Of a DNA stretch of 64,000 bases, positions 24,601 to 36,645 are shown one piece after another (within the stretch, counting starts at the first letter, position 1; the number at the start of each line of letters is the position of its first letter). The stretch is from the NCBI GenBank assembly GCA_034336665.1, contig CM067592.1, forward strand, positions 31,627,942-31,691,941. The letters run 5' to 3'. A model generated the notes under the pieces. That model worked only from the letters and a program-made list of their open reading frames with translations, had not been told where the DNA came from and did no database searches. Source of the DNA: Luscinia megarhynchos. Taxonomy: Eukaryota > Chordata > Aves > Passeriformes > Turdidae. The position numbers were made by a program, and so were the translations under genes.

Positions 24601-27600
24601 GGTAGTATGATGACTATGGCTGATACCTGTGGGCTTTTTTGACTGAAGAAATTAATAAGCTCTAAATTACAGTGTACCTTTACAGCTCATTAGTATTTTT
24701 TATGAATTCCCAGTAGGAATGCTATTTCTACCAGTTGAAAATGTGTTTCTGTGAGGTAGCCTACTCCATTTTGAGGAAATAGTTTTTAAACTTAACTTTT
24801 TCCTACTTAATTCTGCAGAAATCTATATTGGGTATTTATACACGTGTGCTGTGAATCTATGCCTTACTTCAGTAATTCATGTGAGTAGCCATTCCTGAAG
24901 CTGGCTAAAGCTTCTGGGTCTTTATTACTCAGCCTTCATGTTAGTGGTGTTTTTACAGAGATGGTACCTGCACTTGGATTAGACAGAAAACTGGACAGTA
25001 AGTAAAGAAATGTGATGTCTGTTGTCCTCTGCACAGTACACTAGTTTGAAATGCATGATTTCTTGAATATTGAGCAGAGGTCAGTAGTCAACCTAGAAAG
25101 AAGAGGGAGGATATGTTTGTGATCAGCTAGTATCTAGTTGGGAAATCTCTTTTTCAGCCCAGAATAGTTATCATGTAGCCAGTGAGAATTAAAGCAGAGT
25201 AGCGTGTTATCTGAGCTAAAAATTATTTCCATGGCCAATGGAATCTGCTTTTACTGTATAAGAGATTAACTTATTTACTGTTTTTAGTACATTAATTGGT
25301 CATTGTAGTGACAAAATCTTTTTTTTTAGTTCCAAAGTCAGTATGGTTTTAAGACGTTGGTTTTATTCACTGTTCAAGGACATTTGATGAGGAAATTTTT
25401 CATAGATCATGACTTCTTACTTGAATACAGGCAGATTTCCCGAAAGTCAAGAAAATGGCTGTACTTTAAGGATCAGGCAGCAGAACGAAGCAGACAGTGC
25501 CCTGTGAGATTAGATTCTGGCCTTATGAATCTGGTGACAGCACTTTGGAAGGAGCTTGTTTAGAAGAGGTGATCACAGCAACAGCTGTTCTTTATTTACT
25601 ACACCTGATCTGGCAGCATTGATGTACACGAGTGTAATGAAGTACTGCTGTGTCAGGCATGGGTGCTGGTAGGTATCGATTCCTGCAGATCTCAGATCGT
25701 CCTGCGCTCTTCCAGAAGCTAAGTCACTTTGAGGACCTTATATAAGCCTTGCTGGAGAGAAAAGCATAGGGAAAAAATCTAAGCCTGGTTCCACCAAGAT
25801 TGTGCTCTTCAATGAAGATCAGAGAAGAGCTCGTTTTGTAGGGTATCGGTTTTGATTTGAAATTAGTAGAGAGAATAGAGGATAGAAAGATATTGTAGGT
25901 TTTTTGTTTTCTAACCTAGAAGGCTTTACTTGTACTACTGCTGTTTCAAAGTAGAGCTGCTAACAAGTGAGGAAAGAACAGGGACTACATTTATTAGGCA
26001 GTGTTGTTGTACAGCACTGTGTTATGGGTTGTATAGAAAATCTGATCTGTCCTGGTGCAGAGAATCACTTGCTGTGGAAAGACTGTCAGATTATATTGTC
26101 AATATTTACTGCAGCTTTCCTGAGAGCTCAGTAGAGCAAAATCGACAGTAAATTTCTAAGTGTAGCAGATGCATTACTGCAATACATGCTATGCTGCTTG
26201 GTATTGATGCTGGATTTATTATGAAGCTACCTGTTTTTTATTTTGACAAAATGCTGTCTGATTTACAAATTGAAAGTGTTTTTTTGCAAAAAAACTGCCT
26301 CTTAAATATTTCTCCTTTGCAGGGCAAGGAGCTTCTATATTCCTTGTTTCAGAGATGGAAAACCAATTGTGGAAACCACCTGTGCCAGAAACAGTATGTG
26401 GCTCCCTTGTCCGTGCACAAATGCAGCTGCTGGCAGTGCTTGCTTGCATTATACCTGTGCAATAGAAGGACCTGAGAGAAAGGGATACAGAGGATTTTAA
26501 GATATTGAGGAGAATATTAGTAAAGCTTTGTTTTAGTGACTGAGAGAAGGAGCATGTTGCAGTGGAGTTGTAAGGAGCAGCAGGAGTGGAAATGAGGTGG
26601 TGCACATCAAAAAAGTTTTCTCCATGCTCGAGGGTGCTGGTAAGAGGTGGTTCTATTGCTGCTAGTGAAAGTGTGGTGCTAGAGTTGCATAAAGCTACAG
26701 TTTATTTCCACCACATGTTCAGGTACTGAAAAATTCTGTCTGGTGTTTTGATTAAGATAGCAAGCTTTGCTGAAGATACCAAATTAATCACACCAGACAA
26801 GTCCAAAGAGGGCAATAGGGAACACAGTGTTTATAATAGATTATGCTGTTTGACCCTCCCTTAATCTATGGGTCAGATGAGAATTCAGGAGCAACTCTTG
26901 ACTAATAATAGAGTAGTAAGTACATATTCATCTCCTGCAGGATTAAGTCATCTGCTTGTATGTCTGGTCTGCTTCTCTGTAGAACCATTTTACTTGATCC
27001 TCTTAAAAACACTTTGAAGAATCTTGACTTTTCTACTGCCTGCAAAACAGACCTGTCCTATTCCTATTCCTAGTCCTATATAACAGCATGTATATGGTAT
27101 GAAAGCACATTTGAATAGGAAATGTTTCAAGAATGTTTTTACTTGTATACATCTCTAAGTTACGATGTTGTATTTCATGTCTAATATTGATAGAAATAGA
27201 CATTCAGAAATTCTCATTCATTTTGGGAACAAAAGATTTATAGATACCTGCTTGCAGGTTAATACTTCTTTTTCTCAGAAACCATTTTTTAAATTGGTTT
27301 ATCTCAGGGAATCCTGGAGAGCATGGGATTGGATGAGGAAGAACAAACTTAGGTGGTATGAAAATCAAATTAACTTCCCTACTTCAATTCCTCTCTATTT
27401 GTGGTTGCTTTTAAAATTTGTTTAAGATTGTTCTGGCAGAAAGTTATGAATTAAAAGTAATAAGAATTAAAAATGTGATGTGCACTCAAAATACTTTTAC
27501 ATGTGTTACATTTAAATCCATTATATGTCAGCTGCTGTTTTTTATTGGTTTTTTCATCCTTTTAAATAGTCAAGTTTTAAGTAGAATATTTATCTGCAAA

Positions 27601-30600
27601 TACAGGTATTCTCTGGGATCTATCTGTTGTAGAATCAGGTAACACTGTTGGTGTTTTACTTTTGGAGAGGTATGGATTTAAAAATAATTTTTATATCATA
27701 ACTAGCTGTTGTCATTCACAATCTGAAAGGACACTGTACAGACTGCAGAATGCAGCTGATCACTATCAGCATATGGTTACCTTTGTGTGAACTATTTGCA
27801 TTGAAGTTCTGTTTGTCCTATGTCTGAAGATAATTTAAGAATCTAAGGAAGTCATGAGATGAAGGAAAGTGAACTTCTTTTGTTACTTTTTTTTTATTTT
27901 GGAGGACTGTGAGAGTATGGGTAGCAATGCTTTTCGTTAAACATGCACATGGATGTTCAAGAACTGTGAGGATTACTAAAGGTGAAAAGAAATGGAGAAA
28001 AATTTAAGAAAGCTTAATCAAGGGAAAGTATAAAATGTTACTGGAGCATTCTTTGTGGTGTATACTTACTAAATTCCTGCTAGAAATGAAGGCAGGAGTT
28101 GGAAGGAGAGGAGAAGTTTAAAGAATGGTAAGTCAAGTTCAACTATTTGATGAGGAAGAAGAGATGATGAAAGGGAGAAAATGTGTCACGACATGTTGAA
28201 GTAGAAATTCTGAGGAGAACTTAAAAAGAAATTATATTTCCACATTTAATTTTTAATAAAATAATTTCATTACTAAATTAATTTTGTTTCTGCAGATGTG
28301 AGGATTTCCTCAAATTCAGGAGGAAAATACTTCAATTTTTCATCAGTTTATGCTCATTTTAACTTTTTTTTCCAAGTGGTGTATTAGAAGTAGACAGTGA
28401 AAGCTTTTGATAAAGATTGCAATGAAGAAAACAGAATTTAATCTTTATCTGTTACCCTGAGTAACTTGTGTTAACATCTTCACATGAGATAAAACACACT
28501 CTTGCATTTCACGAGCATGTGTAGAGGGAACTATGCAATACTGATTTAGTAGTGCAGTCTGATTGACTTCAAAATGGAGAATTAGGGGTTGGTTTTTCCA
28601 ACTTCTTTTTGCCTTGACTCGCAAAATATGAAAATTTGGAAAGCACTTAATGCAATAATAACATGTATTGCTGTTGTTTCTTAATTATTTCCATATACTT
28701 TTTATGTAGCAGATTGAAAAATACTTCACTAAAGACTGGAATGTCAGTTATGGTATATGCAATATCCAACAGTAGTAACTTCTGGAAGTTGTATCCTAAC
28801 TTTTTTTTTATTTTTTTTAAATTAGACTTAAAGAATTAAAGAGTTGCTTTTGGCACCACTTTTACTGTCTCCATACAGTACTATAGTGTCTAAATTCACA
28901 ATGGGTTAAAATGAGGTTTTAATTTAAAACTTTTATTTGTTTCTATTCACGTGAAGTACAGGCAGATAATTTTAACATCCTGCTGCCGTGAAAAGATTGA
29001 TGTGTTCAGCTCTAAGGTAAAAAAGGGCTATTGTCACCTTTTGGTTTTGATCTGTTGTTTTCATAGCAATTTTTCTCTGTTTGACTTGGTATGTGATTTT
29101 GCTGCTTCTTCAGATTAATGTGAAGGTATTTTAAAAATAAATAGTATTTGCCAGTAAACAATGGATTATGGGAAAAAAATTGTATTGTGCTGTAGGTAAA
29201 GAGATGCCATGGGAAAGGATGAAAATGAATTCGGGAATGACAGTCCTCTGAGACAACAAAAGGGCTGCTCCACCAGGTCACACTGTTTCTTTCTATGTAC
29301 TGTTGCCTGGAGCACTCTGGGCTCCAGCAGTATACAGGGGATACTCTTTTGATTCTTCCCAGATAAATAGAAGGGTTTCTAAAAAGGGTTTCAGAATCGG
29401 TTTCTTTTGGTTTTCATTGGAGCAAATTCACTTTAGAATAGTTTTCTTTCTTGGAAGTTTGTCGAAGTCTGCTTTAGATGCCTTAGTTACGTGAGGATTT
29501 TTTATGGTTTTGACCACCAAGCTGTCAAACATTGTTTTTGCCCTGTTGTATTCAAACAAGTATGACTGAGTCAACTCAAAGTGTAAGTTGAGATTGTTCT
29601 TGTGTAGTGTCAGACTGTCTTTATAGTATCTAGACAAAAATCAGTAGATACTATTGGGAATAGATTAATTCCTTATGGGTGTTTTGCCTAGTGAAATCTG
29701 TCAAAATAACCTCATGTAGGAGGTTGCCATGTGTGTTTATCAGGTATGGTTTTTTCCCCTGCTGTTTCACTTGCCTATCAGAATAGGATAGTTTTTTAGG
29801 AACACTGCTTGTGTTCTCTGCAGTAAGAAATCAATCTTTACTCTAGTATCAGATAGATATATATATATATCAGTTATATAAGCTGAGGAAGCAAAGTATG
29901 AAAACAGCTGCACAGGAAAGGGCAGATGATAATTTACTTAATTGTCTGTATCTCAGAAATTCCTTTTTTTGATCCTTATTTCTACCCAGTCATGGCTCCC
30001 CATTAATACTTCTGATTTTTTTTCCTTCTTTATAAGTGTGTGAAACAAGCAGATATGAGAGTAGAAGTTCAGTTCATTTAGAGGAAAAGATAAGAGCATG
30101 CAAAGTCATACCCTAGGATTTTTTCCATGCAAGTGTAACTCACCTAGATAATGTTCACTACTGCTGCAGTAGATGACTTTGTAGACTATTCAGGTGAGTT
30201 TGCCGCTTAGTGACGGATTGATTGGTTTAAAGTGTTAAGCTGTTTAACAGGTCAGTTGTGGAGAAAAGTAATTAGTGTGCAAGTCTGATTCAGGATAATA
30301 TGTCTGACTATTCTGAGTATTCACAGTAAGTAGTTTATTTCAGCTGGAAACTTCATCTGAGCAATATAGAACATTTGAAATAGCTAGTTGCACTTTCGTA
30401 CCATCCTGTCTCCATTCATTCTCTAAATTGCTGGAAAACATCCCGTTTAAAACAGAACCCAACTCTCTCTGATTTCACTTCACAAATATACATATGCTTC
30501 CCAGTTTCTGCCTAGTGTATAATGAAACTATGTAGTAGTATGGTGTACCTGTGTATTCAGAAATTGGATGCCTTAAAGAGCTGGAGCTTTTATAAAAATG

Positions 30601-31970
30601 TGTGTTTGTGAATTTTTGGCTCAGAGTCAAGAGTCTCTTTCAGATAGGTGAGTTTTTTAATGATGTTTTAAGGATGTCTCCAAGTACAGACTTTTGTTTT
30701 GATAAATGTTAAGTAAGTAGTAATGAGCTAGAAGGAAGACTCAAAGGAGCCGCTTACTCCAATTCCATGAGGACCTGAAGAGTGGGAGGGTAACAAACAA
30801 AATTACTGATGCTTTCCATAATAATGTGGATACATACCTTTTTAAAGATTCAACTAAACAATTTCTGCCAGCAACAGTTTATTTCTGTAAGTGTAATAAT
30901 ATATCCAAAGAACAAATATTTTGTCTTTTGAATGGTGAAGTGTGACTTCAAATGTACTGTTCTGCCTGTTTTTAATCAATGTATTTTCATTCTTTTTTTA
31001 TGTCTGACACACTTAGGAACCAGATGTAAGCTTCAGACACTGAAGACTCTCACATATATTATCAGATGTATTGTAGAATAATCTAGAGAATTATTGTCTT
31101 TTTGATGATTTTTTATGTTTCTGTACACACTTCATTTTAGCTTGTGTATTAAAAGCAAAGCAGTTGTACTTCAGTACTGACATGAAAGTTTCATCAGTTT
31201 GGTGCCATAGTTATGGTGTCATTGCTAGGAAAATGTTATATGTTAAAAACCCTTTTGATTTAGAAAGAGATGGGACAAAACAGAATATGGAATTTAAGCG
31301 GACTCCTGGAGAAAAACACAGAATTCTGCTAGGCATTGAAGAGTGAGGGTGTTTAATGCAAGTGTCATGAAAATCAAATGAAATTATCACAGAAACTTGA
31401 AATTCTTGTTTTATGGCAGTGAGATTTTTCTATATATGGACGAACTAACCCATACTATGTGTTGAGCAGTGTTGTATTGTTTTCCTTGAGCTGCAAATTC
31501 AGCCAGACTTAATTCTCTTTAAAAGTATTTTGTATCATAATCGTTTTGGTAGCCTCACTCAACAGTCATTTCTATTTACTCTGACAAATTCTGGAAATTC
31601 TGGAGAATTTTGAATTCATCTGTGGCTTGATTTTTGATGTGCTAGAAGTACAAGTTGAACAGTATTCCAATGTATTCTTAATCCATAAACACAGATAAAA
31701 CTTCGGTAAATGACTGTTTTTGCATAACCTTCACTGAGTAATTTCCATTCAGTGCTGCCTTTATAGGCTTCTTTGTTCAGTAGCAGCAGGATATTTGGTT
31801 CCTCATTTGCATTACTGTGTCTTACGGTCATTCAGCTTTGAGTATGATTAAAGTACTAAGGGAATTAAAATAATGCTGTAAAAACTGCATATGCCAAATA
31901 GTTAATTTTCATAGGCCTTAAAACATAAACCATGCATGCCCTTTTGCAGGTTTTTTGTTTTTTTAAATAG
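21691..31970. other. CNTLN intron, largely featureless
   Basis: AT-rich sequence with few landmarks: a short CR1-like piece near 26755-26840 and a (TA)n run at about 29853-29872. The block at 25350-25900 and the one at 26180-26660 are less AT-rich than their surroundings and carry medium open frames, but I recognise nothing in them. The bases just before 31971 are T-rich and end in AG. Confidence 0.45.
26755..26840 (+). mobile_element. Possible CR1 reverse-transcriptase scrap
   Basis: The bases from about 26759 translate to ASFAEDTKLITPDK. This resembles the CR1 catalytic-site region (FADDTKLGG) with one Asp replaced by Glu. Only about 25 codons are recognisable and both borders fade out. 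Confidence 0.35.
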
Positions 31971-32105
31971 AGGCTCTCAGAACAGCAGCAGGAGATAAAC
32001 AGCTTAATGCAGAGAAAAAGTGCTGTGGATGAGGAAAATGCCTTTTTGATGAATGAATTCAGTGACTTTAACCGGAAATTTAAAGATAAAAGCCAAGAAC
32101 TTAAG
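31971..32105 (+). pseudogene. CNTLN: CNTLN exon lacking start and splice donor
   Basis: The 45 codons read RLSEQQQEINSLMQRKSA, VDEENAFLMNEFSDFN and RKFKDKSQELK. They align without gaps to human RESVLKQEI to KSQEIK, with VDEENAF and KFKDKSQE identical. Two faults are visible. Human centlein has about nine more codons (AKIQEFEQ and a split Asp) between this point and the previous exon; here the homology starts directly after 'ttttaaatag', so the true exon start seems lost or replaced. At the 3' end the codon AAG at 32103-32105 runs into 'ttatattgac' rather than GT. One missing G would convert a good 'AAG|gttata' donor into this. Splicing at the GT one base earlier would shift the frame. Confidence 0.88.
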
Positions 32106-32687
32106 TTATATTGACTTGTACATAGTTTCATAAGACTGTAGCTTTGAAGTATTTCTTTAAGCAGTGTCAGCCTTTGTGGCACAGAAAGTGACAAGCTTGG
32201 AGAAAAAATTGCCTTAGGCCTTGCTATACCTTACCGTTTTCTCACATACCAACTGAGAAAGATGCTTTAAAACCAAGAATCCAAGCTTTATAACTTTCAG
32301 ATAAATAGTTAATGATGGAAATGGAGCAAAGAAAGTAGAAGTGTGAAGATGTGGCTTCTTGTAATTAGATTCTGATGGGACTGGCATTATTAATTGATAA
32401 AGCTGAGGTCTGGGAGGATATGTCTGTGTGGGTCTCAAAAATAGCTGGGGACAGCATCAAAGGCAGCTTGATCAATTAATGGGCTCTTTGCAAATGTGTA
32501 CTCATCAAAGCTGTCATCCAGCTAAAAAATATGACCCTTCCACCTGCATGAAAGAGGCCAATAAAAGTACACAGGTGACCTTGGCCATCAAATATAGAAG
32601 CTGCTGTGAGGGTAAAACTGCACAGTTTATATTTGCTGATTAGTTCTCACTTTTTTGTTTATCGGCCCTTGTGGTACTGTTCTACAG
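32106..32687. other. Short intron between two CNTLN exons
   Basis: This 582-base interval ends with the acceptor 'gttctacag'. A + strand open frame at 32428-32643 has fairly even composition but no recognised motif. It may be a piece of an unidentified repeat. Confidence 0.5.
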
Positions 32688-32866
32688 GACACTGAGGAGT
32701 GTGCACAAAAGAAGGAAGAGCAAAACAGACTGGTTATAAAAAACCTGGAGGAGGAAAATGAGGGACTAAATATATGCTGTGCTGACCTGCTAAGTGACCT
32801 GGAGAAACTGAGGAAGCAGGAGGCACAGTGGAAAAAAGAAAAATCTGGAATGATGCTAGAATAAAG
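32688..32866 (+). pseudogene. CNTLN: CNTLN exon with a 1-nt deletion
   Basis: Flanked by 'ttctacag' and the donor 'gtacga'. It reads DTEECAQKKEEQNRL, VIKNLEEENEGLN, ICCADLLSDLEKL and RKQEAQWKKEKSG, closely matching human DTKECVQNKEEQNRL to EAHWRKEK. The human exon has 60 codons (180 bases, ending DAKIK) and this one has 179. From about 32850 the frame shifts: the live frame ends MMLE and TAA at 32862-32864, whereas the next frame gives DARIK up to the splice site. A single base was therefore lost in 'ggaatgatg' (32848-32856). The exon is otherwise a good heptad-rich coiled coil. Confidence 0.92.
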
Positions 32867-34149
32867 GTACGAAGTGGAATGGACTCCTGAATGTTATTTG
32901 AGAATTAACTTCTCCAGACATTTCACTACAAGTTATTTTCTTTAAATAGCGAGTTATATATTCAAATCTACCAGTGGGGACTTGCATTCATTTACATTCT
33001 ATCACTTAAGACCCAGAGCTTTTTAAAAATTGATGCTGCAAAGCAGGAATCTAGCTTCAAATAGTCATCTTGAAATGTAATCATTAAAAAATAAAAGATG
33101 TTGTACTTTGAGATTATATATATATATTTATATGAATGTGAAAAAATAAAAGCTTAAAAGTATTGCTACATTTTTTTCTTTATTTGTAATTTACTTACCT
33201 ATAATCTTGTTGCAGTAGACTTAATCTTTGTTGTTTTGAAAGAACAGTAGTTCCAAATAAATTGCGTCCTATCCTCCAAAGGTCTCTATTCTGTGAGGGG
33301 TCTTATTATTGCTTATAATATATTAAAAAGTTGTTTTCATAGTTTATGATAAAGCAAAATAAGGAAATAACCGAATACATGGTACAGTCTTTTTCTCTTT
33401 TATTTAAATGTTACTTTTTTCCTGGTGGAAATTGGCTAATGTTTTTTTAAATTCGTCCAAGAAATGAGCCACAAACATGGTTTTTCTTATCAAGAAACAT
33501 GACTTCTTAATTCAACAGCTGCATATATACATATCTAGGTAGTGGATTCTTTTTGCTTACATGACAAATATACACTTACCATGCTGTATTCTTTTATGTT
33601 ATCAAAGTACATTCATTGCAATAACAATCTAAATAACACCTCACCCAGAAATGCCTTTTTTTTCTTCCACTAGCAATTTTGTTGATGGTTTGGATTGTTG
33701 TGTTGACGGAAACACTTTTGCAAGAACTTAATTCAGATCACTTAACATGAGAAGTAAAGTTCTTGCAAACTGACTTCTTCAGACTGGTTGTGCTGGAAGG
33801 ATTATAGGGTTTCCAGGACTAGAAATTATTTGTTGATTCTTGGGAGAGAAAAATCTAGTGTGTGCCAAAGTGATAAAATAATTTTTAAGTTGTCAAATGT
33901 AACATTGGAAAAGTTATTGAAAATCTGTTACCCATCCCTTCAATGAACACAGCCAGAATAACTTTTATGTGTCTGTCCTCCTGGCTGATGAGGCTTGCTG
34001 ATGACTGAAAGACTGGGTGATTGTAGGAATGGGAATTAGTAATGTTGGTGTAGTTGGGGTCTAAAGTGTGAAAGAGGGTATCTGTGGGGATGGGTGTTCC
34101 CTGAAACAGCCAGGAGCATCACAGAGTTGGATTTGCTGTTTGCAAACTA
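32867..34149. other. Intron sequence with a TA microsatellite
   Basis: AT-rich intron following the exon. A (TA)n run lies at about 33115-33133. The last 150 bases may already belong to the diverged 5' part of the CR1 fragment that follows. Nothing else was recognised. Confidence 0.45.
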
Positions 34150-34745
34150 GGAAGAGCAGGTTAAGAAGATAATAATCGGTTGCAATCTTGCCTATAATGA
34201 CCATGAAGTTGTCAAGGCCAAGACCTTGAGACAGATGAAAGGAAAGTAGTGCCCTGGAGTTAAGAAGCAGAGTCTTTAGCTGATCAGGGAGCTTGTAGGT
34301 GGAACCCTATAAGAATCAGTTTTGAAGGGTAAAGACCTCAGGAAAACTATCATGTCTTTAAAGACAGCTTTCTCCACGCCCAAGTATGATCCACTTGGGG
34401 AAAAAGTGGATGTCTCAGGAGATCAGCTTGGCTAAATGGCATTCACCACTAGACTTGAGTGCATGCTGCAGGTAGAAAACAGTATTCAGGAAGTGGAAAC
34501 AGGGGAAGCTGTTGAGGGAGAGTTCAGAAACATTGTCTGGACACTCAACCTACCTGCAGCTGAGAGTTGCAAATAGTGACTGATAAAATCAATTTATTGA
34601 ACTTCTTCTTTCTTGAAATAGGAATATGGGGACCTGCTGCTGAAACGGAATGATGCATTACAGAGGTTAATATATACTGTAGAGGTACTAAATAATATCT
34701 TTGTCTCAGTCTTCCTCAAGAAGTCCCCAGAAGTTCCTGCCTAGA
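34150..34745 (+). mobile_element. CR1 LINE, ORF2 fragment with internal deletion
   Basis: It starts with a read of the CR1 endonuclease end, GCNLAYNDHEVV, the counterpart of the family's SDHE motif. It continues with 'ctgatcagggagcttgtagg', 'aaagacagctttctcc' and 'gtggaaacaggggaagctg', then jumps to the later ORF2 sequence 'gacctgctgctgaaa' and 'tttgtctcagtcttcctcaa'. This order is that of CR1 ORF2, with a deletion near 34560-34620. The apparent splice acceptor at 34619 with an exon-like continuation belongs to this element and not to CNTLN. Confidence 0.8.
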
Positions 34746-36469
34746 GACAGACTTTAGTGTGAAGTACCAAGAGGGAATGTATTAGAAGATTACTGAAAGA
34801 ACTTGACTAGTACACATTCATTGGGACAGCCTGAAGTGAACTGCATCTAGGGGTGCTTAGACTGTTGGCTGCATCTCACCCTTTAATTTGGGAGTTGAAT
34901 CAGTATCTTTTTGTACATGCTTTTCAGTAACAAACATGGCATTTAACAGTCTTAAAGATGTGTTTTGTACAGATGTTTTCCATGTTAGCCCCCTCTGTCT
35001 GAAAGAATAAAAAGCTAGACCAGCATTGCTTTTAAAATGTGTAGAAATATGAGATCTAAATCAGAGATCACTTCTTTGAAAAAATGGTCACCTGTGCAAA
35101 AGCTGAATTGTTATTAGGGAGTTGTTTGTTTTTTTTCTTTAAACCATTTCCATTGAAGAAAAGTGCCGCTTCTCACTTTCAAAGACTGGTTGTTACTGTA
35201 ACCTATAACTGGGTATAAAACTTACCTTCTTCAGATTGAGAGAAAGGAAAAGCTGCTATGGATAGTTTGTCCCTTTAAAGAACATGTCCTTAAAGTTTTA
35301 TCATATAAGCTGAAGTCAGAGTGAGGCAGGTTAACAGGAGGATGCATGATAAGGTGGCTAAAAGGCTGACAATAGTGTTTTTTTATTTTTCTTTTCCATA
35401 TGTATGTTCATATAAATAATGTACAGAAAGTTGGCTTAAGTCTTTGCTTTCTGCCTAAAGTAGTTCTTGGGAACTTTTTGTGCTTCTGTTGTGCTTCCCA
35501 GAACTTATGTGTCAGATTTGTATATATTCTAAAAGTGAACAAATGGAAAAGTTGTCAGTCAGGTGTCTCCCTGTCTAAGCATAAATTAGTTAGTTGAATT
35601 ATTTGGTTGTTCTTTAGGAGGAGGTTATTAAGCTATTGTTTAGCTATGAATGTACTTTTCCCCAAACTTAAGACACAAAAGGCTTTGTATGTAAATGAAA
35701 AATGTCAGACTGGCAAATTTCAAGTCTAGGTGAAGTAAAAGAAAGTGGAATTGCTTACCAATGGGTGGGTTGTTTGTTTTTGTTACTTCTTTGTTAGCAG
35801 AGTACTTTTTAAAGTTTATGAAGTCTGAAGGTCAGAACTTTCAAAGAAACAGCCCTCTCTCTCAAGAGGAGCCTGGGATTTTAGTTCCACTGAAAAATGA
35901 GAGTTTTATTGAGAAATTACTCTCACTTCTGTCATAATATATAATAGGAAAAAACGTGAAAACAAAGCTACTGTCTTTGAAAGTGACTTTCAAAGGGTTT
36001 GAAGCTACAAATAACAAAACTGTGGTGTTAATTCATAGTGACTCCATAATTGTCATAACTGCTTCCTCATGCCTTGATTTTTTAATGTTTTTCATGTTTG
36101 AAGTTCTTTTAAATTCACCTTTTCTTGCTGTCTTGTACTGTGTCTTCTGTAACTATGCATTTTCTTTCTCATATAACTGGATTATTCAATGTTTTGACTT
36201 ACTGTTTTAAGTAGTATGTTTTTAATAGGCTTTAAAGGCTTGAATTTTAAACAATCCATTGAAATGGACTGTAATTTAAAAACCCAGATTAGGAGTATTT
36301 GTACTGGGTAAATTCTAGCATGTTTATGCGATGATTTTTTTGGCTACTATATCAAGAAGAAGGGAATGTGATAAGTTCCGTATGATCTTAAAAATGCAGA
36401 TACTCGGCAATTGAGTGTAAAATATTATAGGTTATTTCATGGTCAAAAATATGATGTTAATGAAAAACT
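34746..36469. other. Intron sequence, nothing recognised
   Basis: AT-rich intron with only chance open frames, the longest being a hydrophobic frame at 35956-36210. No repeat family was recognised. Confidence 0.5.
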
Positions 36470-36645
36470 AAACATGAGCCAGCAATGTGCACTTGCAGCC
36501 TACAAATCCATGTCATGGACTGCATTGAAGGATAAGGCCTAGAGCAAACTGACCTATTAGGGAGATCTCCCTGCCCAGGGCAATGGGGTTGGAACTAGAT
36601 GACCTTCCAGATCCTCCCTAACCCAAACCATTCTGTGATTCTGTT
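36470..36645 (+). mobile_element. CR1 LINE, short 3' end with internal deletion
   Basis: It opens with 'catgagccagcaatgtgcac' from late ORF2 and jumps to 'gagatctccctgcccagggc', 'aatggggttggaactagatg' and 'accattctgtgattctg'. The end is a clear CR1 tail on the + strand. Confidence 0.88.

Noticed and set aside
34619..34665. Apparent CNTLN exon (tag, then EYGDLLLKRNDALQ, then gttaat)
   Set aside because: The phase does not fit the neighbouring exons, and the sequence is the CR1 ORF2 phrase 'gacctgctgctgaaa' followed by 'ctcagtcttcctcaa'.
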